The position numbers were made by a program, and so were the translations under genes. From Methylobacterium sp. J-077 (GTDB taxonomy: Bacteria; Pseudomonadota; Alphaproteobacteria; Rhizobiales; Beijerinckiaceae), in NCBI RefSeq assembly GCF_022829365.1, contig NZ_JAKSYJ010000168.1, positions 23,252-87,251 of the forward strand: 64,000 nucleotides of DNA, written 5' to 3'. Positions 24,493 through 30,932 of the stretch are shown piece by piece. The stretch's first letter is position 1, and each line of letters opens with the position of its first letter. Below the pieces are notes generated by a model that did no database searches, was not told the DNA's origin, and saw only the letters and a program-made list of their open reading frames with translations.

Positions 24493-25002
24493 TCAGGCGG
24501 CGAAGGCCCCCTTGCCCAGCCCGAGCGCTTTCTGAGCCTGCCAGTCGTTCGCGTTGGTGACGCGGGTCAGCATCAGGCTCGCCCATTCGGCGGCCCAGGA
24601 GAAGCGCAGGACGAAGCCCGCGCCGGTCCGCCAGTCGCCCTCGGTCAGGTATGGGCAGCCGGCCCGCAACCACGTCAGCACGTCCTCCGGCTCGACCCCT
24701 GCTGACTTCGCCATGGCTTCGACGCTGACGGCGCCGGCCGGCTCGCCGGTGTTCCTGCTGTCGACGTAGATCTCGCGCCAATCCCGGACGCGGCTGGTCA
24801 CCATCTCGATCAGCCCATCGAGGGCCACGTCGGGCGCCTCCTTGCGCGGGTTCAGCACACTCAGCACCGTGTCGAGGTGCCATGCGGGATGTCCGCCAAC
24901 GCTGCCGTCAGGTGCAACTGTAGCAAGCCGCTTGGTCACGGTGCGACGGTCATAATCGAGTTCGGCCGAGATCGCGTTCACCGACCAGAGTTTCTTTGCC
25001 AT
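24493..25002 (-). CDS. Nu1-like phage DNA packaging protein
   Basis: 169 residues from MAKKLWSVNAISAELDYDRRTVTKRLATV, a helix-turn-helix opening typical of Nu1/small-terminase-type proteins, then an acidic mid-region and a helical end (TRVTNANDWQAQKALGLG). It corresponds to the gene at 3565-4152 in the left element. GGAGA precedes ATG at 25002. No large terminase gene follows; the next gene is the coiled-coil protein, which is unusual for an autonomous phage. Confidence 0.65.
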   Translation of the reverse strand: MAKKLWSVNAISAELDYDRRTVTKRLATVAPDGSVGGHPAWHLDTVLSVLNPRKEAPDVALDGLIEMVTSRVRDWREIYVDSRNTGEPAGAVSVEAMAKSAGVEPEDVLTWLRAGCPYLTEGDWRTGAGFVLRFSWAAEWASLMLTRVTNANDWQAQKALGLGKGAFAA

Positions 25003-25330
25003 GTTCAACTCTCCGCTCTCGATTGTGGTGGAACACTACGGTGTTTCATCGCTGGAAAAGGCCTCAGCCTCGCGCGTTACCTCTGGGGTGGTACCCCTCC
25101 GGAAGGACCCGGGGTTTCAGGAGGGTCCATGGTCACCATCCCGAGGCCCGTGGCGGCGTCGGAGGGAGAGCCTGGGTGCTCCCCAATGTCAGGAGCAACC
25201 ACCCGCATATCGCGCCTTGGTCCCAGCACGAGATTAACTGTCTACGCGAACGAAGTCGTCTATCTAAGCGTCGCTTTAAGTCCTCTTTAATTGGTATCCA
25301 CGACTTTGGCTTAGACCGGAGTCGCCCGCT
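25003..25330. other. Intergenic region between the Nu1-like gene and a small plus-strand gene
   Basis: 328 bp holding the control region of the minus-strand packaging module and of the gene at 25331. A short inverted repeat AACAC-TACG-GTGTT lies near 25030-25045. The local frames lack ribosome binding sites and were not annotated. Confidence 0.4.
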
Positions 25331-25519
25331 ATGATCAGCGTCTCTTCCAATGACTATTTTGCTGTCTTGCGAGCTGCGCAGACCGAAGCGATTCGATCGG
25401 GCTTGCCGATGGACGGGAAGCAGTCCGTCGCTGTCACGGTGGACAAGAAGGAACCACCGCCGGCACCTCCAGCCACGGAAACCGCTGCCACGGGTCGCGT
25501 CGTAAACGTGATGGTCTGA
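25331..25519 (+). CDS. Small hypothetical protein
   Basis: 62 residues, MISVSSNDYFAVLRAAQTEAIRSG, ending in a Pro/Ala linker (KKEPPPAPPATETA) and VVNVMV. It is an isolated plus-strand gene between two minus-strand modules. No family recognised; the ribosome binding site is weak. Confidence 0.45.
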   Translation: MISVSSNDYFAVLRAAQTEAIRSGLPMDGKQSVAVTVDKKEPPPAPPATETAATGRVVNVMV

Positions 25520-25535
25520 ACGGAAAGTCGAGCTC

Positions 25536-25865
25536 TCAGGCATCGCCGCACTCTGGCTGGCTCGGCATGTGGAGCTGTAGGCGACCGCCGACCTTCCGCG
25601 CCCGGCCCGACCAAAGGCCACGCTGCGCTCGGCGCCGAGCCGCTTTTGGCTCAATCCCCAGCTGATGGGCGGCCAGCTTCACCGGTAGCCACTCGGGACG
25701 TTCAGGCTCGCGCAGGACAGGCGTCGAGGCCGCCGCGGCTGCGATGACTGCCCGCTTGGCTGCAATGGCCCCCTGAGCCAGCCTAAGGCCTTCCCGGTGA
25801 TGCGCCTCCAACGCCTCCAGCCGGGCGAGGTCGTCGAGTTGAGCGGCCCACTCGCCCGGGTTCAC
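25536..25865 (-). CDS. Small protein at the end of the replication operon
   Basis: 109 residues from GTG at 25865, which overlaps the previous stop (GTGA). The N-terminal half is helical (WAAQLDDLARLEALEAHHREGLRLAQ). The C-terminal half (PEWLPVKLAAHQLGIEPKAARRRAQRG) looks like a helix-turn-helix. Possibly a DNA-binding accessory of replication or a regulator of the late genes downstream. Confidence 0.55.
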   Translation of the reverse strand: MNPGEWAAQLDDLARLEALEAHHREGLRLAQGAIAAKRAVIAAAAASTPVLREPERPEWLPVKLAAHQLGIEPKAARRRAQRGLWSGRARKVGGRLQLHMPSQPECGDA

Positions 25866-26089
25866 AGCGCCACCTCGCGCCAGCCGGTAGCGGTCCACCC
25901 CGTCGGCAGCCGCCGCCAGTACGGTGCCGGGTGCCGGACTGTGCCGCCCTTGCACCAGCGGCATCCGGCGAACACCTCGACCCGCATGCGGTCGTGATCG
26001 GCCACCCAACGCTCCGCCCTGATGTCGATGCGTCGATCCCGGGGCGCGATCTCCATCGGCAACCAGACGGGCTCGGCGTTCAATCCCAT
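25862..26089 (-). CDS. Small hypothetical protein
   Basis: 75 residues, MGLNAEPVWLPMEIAPRDRRID, with a CRWCKGGTV pair of cysteines and several Trp residues (YWRRLPTGWTATGW). Coupled by overlap at both ends. The Cys pair hints at metal binding but is not enough for a family call. Confidence 0.5.
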   Translation of the reverse strand: MGLNAEPVWLPMEIAPRDRRIDIRAERWVADHDRMRVEVFAGCRWCKGGTVRHPAPYWRRLPTGWTATGWREVAL

Positions 26090-26769
26090 CCTGATGCTCC
26101 CGAATTGGAGCTCGGATCGAACGGCTTTGACGGCGGAGGCTTGTCGGCATGATCCTCAGCGGCTGGAGCGCTAAGCTGGGCCAGCCATCTCTCTGCCTGC
26201 CGTCGATCGCTCAGAGCCTTAGCGACCTGTCGGCGCTGCTCCTGGTAGCGGGCAAGCGTCTCGCGGCATGCGGCGACGATCTCGCTGATCTCCGGGAAGA
26301 ACCGGCTATCTCGACGGAGCTTCTGACACGCTGCGGCGACTACGCTGGGCGGGAAGTTCAGATCGACGAGATCGAAGATCGCCGCCTCGACGAAGACCGG
26401 CAGGTTATGAGGCAGCTTCATCCGGGAATCGATCAACGCGGCGAGGCTAACCTCGACTGCGCCCTCGTCAGGCTCAGCATCCAGGGCGACGTCGAGCGCA
26501 TCGCTGATCGCCTCGAGGGTCGGCACGTTCGCCGCTCGGACGAGCATCCCCTGAATGGTCTGCCGGTGGTGTTCGGTCTGGGCTGCCCTGGCCTCCGGCG
26601 TCACCATCGACCTGATCGCCGGAAGAGTCGGCAGGTAGGTCCTTCCCACCGCCTCCCTGTGCTCGCGCAGCATCCGCTCGACCTGCAGCAGGTTTTTCGG
26701 GTCAGCTGGCGCAACCGAGCGGCGTTCGAAGGCTACGACGCTCGTAGTTGTCTGCTCACGATCAGCCAT
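26080..26769 (-). CDS. Replication-operon protein of unknown function
   Basis: 229 residues. Helical throughout with a mid-protein core (KLPHNLPVFVEAAIFDLVDLNFPPSVVAAACQKLRRDSRFFPEISEIVAACRE). This placement, directly after an O-like initiator, is where phages carry helicase-loader (P-type) proteins, and the composition would allow that, but no loader motif is seen. Overlaps both neighbours. Confidence 0.55.
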   Translation of the reverse strand: MADREQTTTSVVAFERRSVAPADPKNLLQVERMLREHREAVGRTYLPTLPAIRSMVTPEARAAQTEHHRQTIQGMLVRAANVPTLEAISDALDVALDAEPDEGAVEVSLAALIDSRMKLPHNLPVFVEAAIFDLVDLNFPPSVVAAACQKLRRDSRFFPEISEIVAACRETLARYQEQRRQVAKALSDRRQAERWLAQLSAPAAEDHADKPPPSKPFDPSSNSGASGWD

Positions 26770-27565
26770 GGCTCATCCTCCTGGCCCGGCGCTCCATCAG
26801 GTAGGCCGTGGCGCTGTTGGGTTTGCTGTTAGGGTGATGCGGCTGGGCGGTGCTGCCGATATCGGAATCCCGATGTCGGACTGGCTCGTCGGTCCAACGC
26901 TCGCCGTTCAGCCACGTCTTCGCGTGGGCGATGTGTTCGGGATCCTTGCCCGCAGTGGCGGCCGCGTAGCGCTCGGCCCCCTCAACCAGCTGGTCGGCGG
27001 TAGCCTGCGCCTTGGTCAGAATCCGGTCGAAGACCTGTCGAGCCGCAGCCTTCGCGACCCGCCTTGGATAGGCCTGCCAGAATCGATCGAAGGCAGCATC
27101 ATCGATCGATTCAGACTTGGTTCCTTTTCCTTGGTTCTTCTTACTAGGTTCGGGGGACCGTTTGGTCCCTACCTCGGCGCAGCGTTTGGTCCCTACCCTA
27201 GGGACCGTTTCGTCCCCAGGGGTAGGGACAACCTCGTCCCTAGGTAGGGACCGTTCTGTCCCTAGGTCGCCGCGTTCGAACGCCGGCCGGAAATGGTTCG
27301 AGCCGAACGCACGAGTATCCTCCCGGGTCGAGTGATCGCGGTCGATCCAGCCCTTCTCGCGTAGTTCCTTGACAGCCCGCACCACCGACCGCCGTGCGAG
27401 GCCAGAGGTGCGGGCCAAGCGATCCAGCGACGGCGTGCACTGCCCGGTGCGGGTGTTGTAGTGGTCGAGGATCTTGGCCAGCACAGCCCGGGCCGCCGGC
27501 GACAGGTTCTGATCGCAGCAGGCCGCCACCAGCAGCCGGAACCGATCCACGAGGTCGCCGGCCAT
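26762..27565 (-). CDS. O-like replication initiator with winged helix
   Basis: 267 residues. N-terminal winged helix-turn-helix (VLAKILDHYNTRTGQCTPSLDRLARTSGLARRSVVRAVKELREKGWIDRD), the domain that binds origin iterons in lambda-type O proteins and plasmid initiators. A flexible middle is encoded by DNA made of about five GTCCCTA-type repeats, then a C-terminal helical domain with the FWQAYPRRVAKAAARQVF motif seen in many phage O-like and helicase-loader-interacting proteins. An origin within the gene is exactly the lambda arrangement. Confidence 0.75.
   Translation of the reverse strand: MAGDLVDRFRLLVAACCDQNLSPAARAVLAKILDHYNTRTGQCTPSLDRLARTSGLARRSVVRAVKELREKGWIDRDHSTREDTRAFGSNHFRPAFERGDLGTERSLPRDEVVPTPGDETVPRVGTKRCAEVGTKRSPEPSKKNQGKGTKSESIDDAAFDRFWQAYPRRVAKAAARQVFDRILTKAQATADQLVEGAERYAAATAGKDPEHIAHAKTWLNGERWTDEPVRHRDSDIGSTAQPHHPNSKPNSATAYLMERRARRMSHG
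27152..27266. repeat. Iterons inside the O-like gene, candidate replication origin
   Basis: About five imperfect copies of a GACCGTTTGGTCCCTA-type unit, spaced 22-24 bp, with GTCCC boxes near 27165, 27189, 27212, 27236 and 27258. Some copies have palindromic CCTAGGG or GGTAGGGAC joints. They sit in the low-complexity middle of the initiator gene and are in-register with the helical repeat, as expected for initiator binding sites. Confidence 0.7.
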
Positions 27566-27568
27566 GGG

Positions 27569-27949
27569 TCAGTTCCACATCACAGCGAAGGCCTGGCCGC
27601 ATACAGCGGTGTATCCATCGGCGAGCTCTTCCAGGCCTGCGGCTTCGTCACAGAAGCCCACCAAGCCGCGCGCCAAGCCCGTTTCGACGATCTGGACCGG
27701 GCTTCCGTCAGCCCAGATCGTCGCGATTCCCTCGGGCATGACTTCCTGGAAGACGCGAACCAGCCGCGGCCGCGATGGGACCGGTGTGCCGAGCATGTCG
27801 AAGAGGTCTTCGCTGCTGAGCCACGGCCTGCGATCGGAGGTCGGGGCTGCATAGAACCGGAGACGACGGCCACACACGAAGCCGACATGAACCGGGTGCT
27901 GATCGCCGTGGAAAGTTGCGGCACAGAAGCCGAGGTCGCGGCCGCTCAT
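27569..27949 (-). CDS. Hypothetical replication-operon protein
   Basis: 126 residues from MSGRDLGFCAATFHGDQHPVHVGFVCGRRLRFYAAP, strand-rich, ending QAFAVMWN. The ATG at 27949 overlaps the preceding stop (ATGA). No family recognised. Confidence 0.6.
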   Translation of the reverse strand: MSGRDLGFCAATFHGDQHPVHVGFVCGRRLRFYAAPTSDRRPWLSSEDLFDMLGTPVPSRPRLVRVFQEVMPEGIATIWADGSPVQIVETGLARGLVGFCDEAAGLEELADGYTAVCGQAFAVMWN

Positions 27950-28155
27950 ACGCGCGCCCTCCACGTGTCTATGGTCGGGAAGGCGAGCTCAGCGAGCGCT
28001 GCTGCAGTGGCGGGCGGCAGGCCGAAGCGCCGCGCGAGCCTCTGGACCGTGAAGGGGGCGGGTGCTATTTCGGATAGGTCACTCTGGCGAGAGGCACTAT
28101 CCGAGGGACGTGAGCGCCTGGCCGCGCCGCGTCCCTCATCTGTTTTACAGGTCAT
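27946..28155 (-). CDS. Small phage protein, paralogue of the 10.7-kb gene
   Basis: 69 residues; its C-terminal half (RFGLPPATAAALAELAFPTIDTW) matches the 66-residue protein at 10655-10855 of the left element. Both follow the excisionase-like gene and precede a replication operon. This conserved pairing marks the two elements as relatives. Function unknown. Confidence 0.65.
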   Translation of the reverse strand: MTCKTDEGRGAARRSRPSDSASRQSDLSEIAPAPFTVQRLARRFGLPPATAAALAELAFPTIDTWRARV

Positions 28156-28159
28156 TGTG

Positions 28160-28396
28160 CTACGCGGCCTCCGTCTCGAGCGACGGGAGCGAGGCGAGGT
28201 AGCTACGCAGGCTGTCCGCCGGGATCAGGGTGCGGTTGCCAGCCTTGATGGCGCGGAGCTTCTTGTCCTTCACCAGCTGGTAGATGGTCGAGCGACCGAG
28301 GCCGGTGCTGAAGCAAGCTTCCATCAGCGTGAAGCACAGCTTCTCCGTCGACGCGCGCAGGTCTCCCTGCGGCGCCTGCATCTGCTGCAGAGCCAT
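28160..28396 (-). CDS. Excisionase-family helix-turn-helix protein
   Basis: 78 residues. The region FTLMEACFSTGLGRSTIYQLVKDKKLRAIKAGNRTLIPADSLRSYLASL is a complete excisionase/MerR-like DNA-binding domain (helix-turn-helix plus wing). It starts the replication operon and lies near palindromic repeats at 28474-28527. Expected role: excision factor and/or switch regulator, as with AlpA in P4-like elements. Confidence 0.8.
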   Translation of the reverse strand: MALQQMQAPQGDLRASTEKLCFTLMEACFSTGLGRSTIYQLVKDKKLRAIKAGNRTLIPADSLRSYLASLPSLETEAA

Positions 28397-28473
28397 TTGA
28401 TATTCCTTCCGTGTCCGCCAGTGTGCGGATGCGCAATACTTGGCTGCGCCTACCGTGTTCGTCTAGTCGTTAT

Positions 28474-28527
28474 CTACTTCACTCTTTAAAACTGAAGTAG
28501 CGCCACTTCACTCTTAAAGACTGAAGC
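28474..28527. promoter_or_regulatory. Twin palindromic operators
   Basis: CTACTTCA (28474-28481) and TGAAGTAG (28493-28500) form a perfect 8-bp inverted repeat. A second, imperfect copy follows at 28506-28526 (CTTCA/TGAAG), both with a CTCTTTAAA-type core. They lie between the excisionase-like gene and the 28514-29080 gene, the usual place for a switch operator. Confidence 0.6.
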
Positions 28528-29080
28528 GAAGGATCCGGCGAGCGATCGTAGTTTCCGAGAGCACCTTGAGGCGGCGCCCATCAATCACGATGCTTTTCAG
28601 ACGTTCGTTCACACCGTTCAAAATTAGAGGCGCGGCAGCATATGGATTGATGTCTGGAGATGTAGATCGGACCTTCGCAAGTTCTTTCGAGATGACATCG
28701 GCCTCAGCCTGATGGACAGGACTATTCCTCCGCGCTTTTGCTGCACGCGCGGCGGCGTGCGCCTTCGGCCCAAATCTACGCGACACCACTTCGCTACGGC
28801 TGAGTAGACGCCCGGCACCGTACCAGCCGTCGAGTGATCGAAGGTGAGCCCTCAGAACACCCTCAGCTAAATGGGGGCTAGTCTTGGCAATGAGATCGCC
28901 GAATCGTTTTGCTTCATCCCATCCCGCCTCAATGTCTTCGAGCGAGAATGAGATTTCGGCATCGGCATTCACCGCCTCTGACGATCGCCTCAGGGAATCA
29001 AGGTCCAGCCTGATGGCCTCGATGCGCTCCTCAATAGCCTCGACAGCTTTCCGGTAGGCAGACTCGGGATCTGGTGTCAC
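28514..29080 (-). CDS. Hypothetical protein downstream of the integrase
   Basis: 188 residues, from GTG at 29080, overlapping the integrase stop (GTGA), so it is translated with the integrase. Helical, with an Ala/Arg-rich middle (FGPKAHAAARAAKARRNSPVHQ) and a basic end. No domain recognised. Its coupling suggests a role in, or regulation with, integration. Confidence 0.6.
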   Translation of the reverse strand: MTPDPESAYRKAVEAIEERIEAIRLDLDSLRRSSEAVNADAEISFSLEDIEAGWDEAKRFGDLIAKTSPHLAEGVLRAHLRSLDGWYGAGRLLSRSEVVSRRFGPKAHAAARAAKARRNSPVHQAEADVISKELAKVRSTSPDINPYAAAPLILNGVNERLKSIVIDGRRLKVLSETTIARRILRFSL

Positions 29081-30279
29081 GGAGCAGGTCCAGCCCTTGA
29101 GACAAAGGCGGCCCAGGCATCCATCAGCTCGCGTCGCTTCTGGAAAAGATCACCCCGCCGGTAGGCCGCCTCGACCTTGTTCTCGATGATGTGGGCGAGC
29201 GCCATCTCGACCACCTCGGATGGGAAGCGCGTGGTCTCGGCCGCCCAGTCGCGGAAGGTCGACCGGAATCCGTGCGTAGTCAGGTCGGGCCGGCCCATGC
29301 GCTTCAGCAGCTCAAGCATCGCCATATTGCTGAGTGCCTTGCCGCGCTTGCCGCCAGGGAAGACGTATCGGTCGCCATGCGCCCTGAGGTGTTCGAGGAT
29401 CTCGACGGAACGGTCACAGAGCGGCACCCGGTGCTCGCGACAGCCCTTCATCCGCTCGGCCGGCACGGTCCAGGCCCGCTCGGCCAAGTCCATCTCGTCC
29501 CAGGTCGCCCCGATCACCTCGCCGGTGCGAGCGGCCGTCAGGATCGTGAATTCCAACGCCAGGGGCGAGGTCCCGTTTTGCTGGCGAAGGCTGGCGACGA
29601 ACTCGCCGATCTTAACGAAGGGGAGGGCGGCGTGGTGCTCGACGCGCTGCACCTTGGACCGCTTCGGCAAGAGGTTCTGCAGGTGCCCGCGCCATCGCGC
29701 AGGGTTCTCGCCTTGGCGGTAGCCGCGGGTCGCAGCCCAATCGAGCACGGATTCGATGCGCCCCCGAACCCGGGTCGCGGTCTCAGTCTTGTCGCCCCAG
29801 ATCGGCTCGATCACCCGCATCACGAGCCCGGTGTCGACCGACTGGACGGGGAGGGGGCCGAATACGGGCGAAGCGTAGGTCGCCAGGGTGTTGCGCCACT
29901 GGTCCCCGTGCTTCGCGTTGCGCCACCCCTTCTTGTGAGCCTCAATGTAGGCCTCGGCGCAGGCGTCGAACGTCATGGCCTTCGCCGCGTCGAGCTGAGC
30001 GGCCGATCGAACCCGCTGACGGGCCTCTATCGGGTCGATACCGTCGAGGCAGAGCTTTCGGCACTCCGTGGCCTTGTTGCGCGCCTCGGCCAGCGTCAGC
30101 GTGTGGAGCGAGCCGAGACCCATCGACCTGGCGCGCCCGTTGAGCATGAACCGGAAGATCCATGACCGAGCGTCGGCATGTGTCACCTGCAGGTAGAGGC
30201 CACCGCCGTCGGCGTAGAGGCCCGGCTCCCGCGTGCGCGAGACGACCAATGCAGACAGCTGTCCCGGCCCGCGCCTCAA
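29077..30279 (-). CDS. intA: P4-type tyrosine integrase of the right element
   Basis: About 400 residues, the normal length for this family. The N-terminal arm-binding domain (LYADGGGLYLQVTHADARSWIFRF) is followed by the core and catalytic domains: AARTGEV with the first Arg, H336 and R339 in THGFRSTFRDW, and Y373 in KVEAAYRR. The TTG start at 30279 is chosen because the frame continues far upstream without family-like sequence. The gene lies 147 bp from the attachment repeat, and the excised element would recombine at the tRNA-Ser 3' end. Confidence 0.9.
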   Translation of the reverse strand: MRRGPGQLSALVVSRTREPGLYADGGGLYLQVTHADARSWIFRFMLNGRARSMGLGSLHTLTLAEARNKATECRKLCLDGIDPIEARQRVRSAAQLDAAKAMTFDACAEAYIEAHKKGWRNAKHGDQWRNTLATYASPVFGPLPVQSVDTGLVMRVIEPIWGDKTETATRVRGRIESVLDWAATRGYRQGENPARWRGHLQNLLPKRSKVQRVEHHAALPFVKIGEFVASLRQQNGTSPLALEFTILTAARTGEVIGATWDEMDLAERAWTVPAERMKGCREHRVPLCDRSVEILEHLRAHGDRYVFPGGKRGKALSNMAMLELLKRMGRPDLTTHGFRSTFRDWAAETTRFPSEVVEMALAHIIENKVEAAYRRGDLFQKRRELMDAWAAFVSRAGPAP

Positions 30280-30425
30280 CTGACAACCTACAGCCTTACC
30301 TACAAACGTAAGCCGGATTGTAGCGTGTCCGTGTGTGTACGGAAAGACGGCGTAGGGGGTGGTGGCCCAAGAAAAACAACAGCTTACAGACATGGGCGGA
30401 CAGTCGTGGACACCCCTTGTGGGGA

Positions 30426-30440
30426 CACCCCTTCCGCCGC
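30426..30440 (+). other. attR: second copy of the attachment core
   Basis: CACCCCTTCCGCCGC, identical to the tRNA-Ser 3' end at 13012-13026. It lies upstream of the integrase start, with possible arm-type ACCTACA motifs at 30286-30292 and 30298-30304. Confidence 0.7.
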
Positions 30441-30932
30441 CTGCGTTGAATGCGAAGCGCCATCGTCGATGCATGGCCGTTGCGCCGACCGGCGGATGCG
30501 AAGTGATCGGGGGGCTGGCCGTGCCATCGGTACCGAACCACCTTCTCCGGCGCGGTATCCGGCTCACGTTCGCGTGTTCGGGCCGGCAGCCGTGATCCAG
30601 CAACATTGAGCAGCGAGGGTCGCGACCGAACCCGCGAGGCTGTCGTGCTCGAACCATCTCCGCGTCCTCGGCTGCCGTGTCCGTTGGATGCGTGGGCCTC
30701 TAATCTGCGAACCACGATCCTGGCCGACAGGATGGGCGGGACGGAGCCGTGGGCTGTCTATGCGGAGACCTTGTGGGCTCGGTGCGGCGATCTCACCCGG
30801 GACGCGCCTGCGCCGGTTGCCCCGTGCCCGCGCTGGGACGAACCTTCTCTACGTTCGATAACGCGAATTCCGGGTGGATTTACGCGCCCTTAACCCTGCT
30901 TTCGCAATCTCGGCGCGACGGGAGGGCGTGGA
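30441..30932. other. Junction region between element and chromosome
   Basis: Nearly 500 bp with no convincing gene. Several frames cross it but none has a good ribosome binding site or family-like sequence. It presumably holds the promoter of the glycosyltransferase at 30933. Confidence 0.4.

Larger units (their letters stand above)
13012..30440. mobile_element. Complete 17.4-kb satellite-like or reduced prophage element in tRNA-Ser
   Basis: Bounded by 15-bp direct repeats, one in the 3' end of tRNA-Ser and one 147 bp upstream of a P4-type integrase. Contents: integrase, excisionase-like gene, replication operon with internal iterons, Nu1-like and ClpP-like genes, a tail-type gene and a broken tape measure, then accessory genes near the tRNA. 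No gene for portal, capsid, large terminase, tube, sheath, baseplate or lysis was recognised. The size and gene set suit a phage satellite; decay of a full prophage is the alternative. Confidence 0.7.

Noticed and set aside
27152..27266. CRISPR array
   Set aside because: Repeats are short, imperfect, spaced by only ~22-24 bp with no unique spacers, lie inside an initiator gene, and no cas gene is present. Iterons fit better.
30280..30657. N-terminal extension of the right integrase frame
   Set aside because: The extra ~125 residues have no integrase-like sequence, overlap the attachment repeat and would give an over-long protein; the TTG at 30279 fits the family length.
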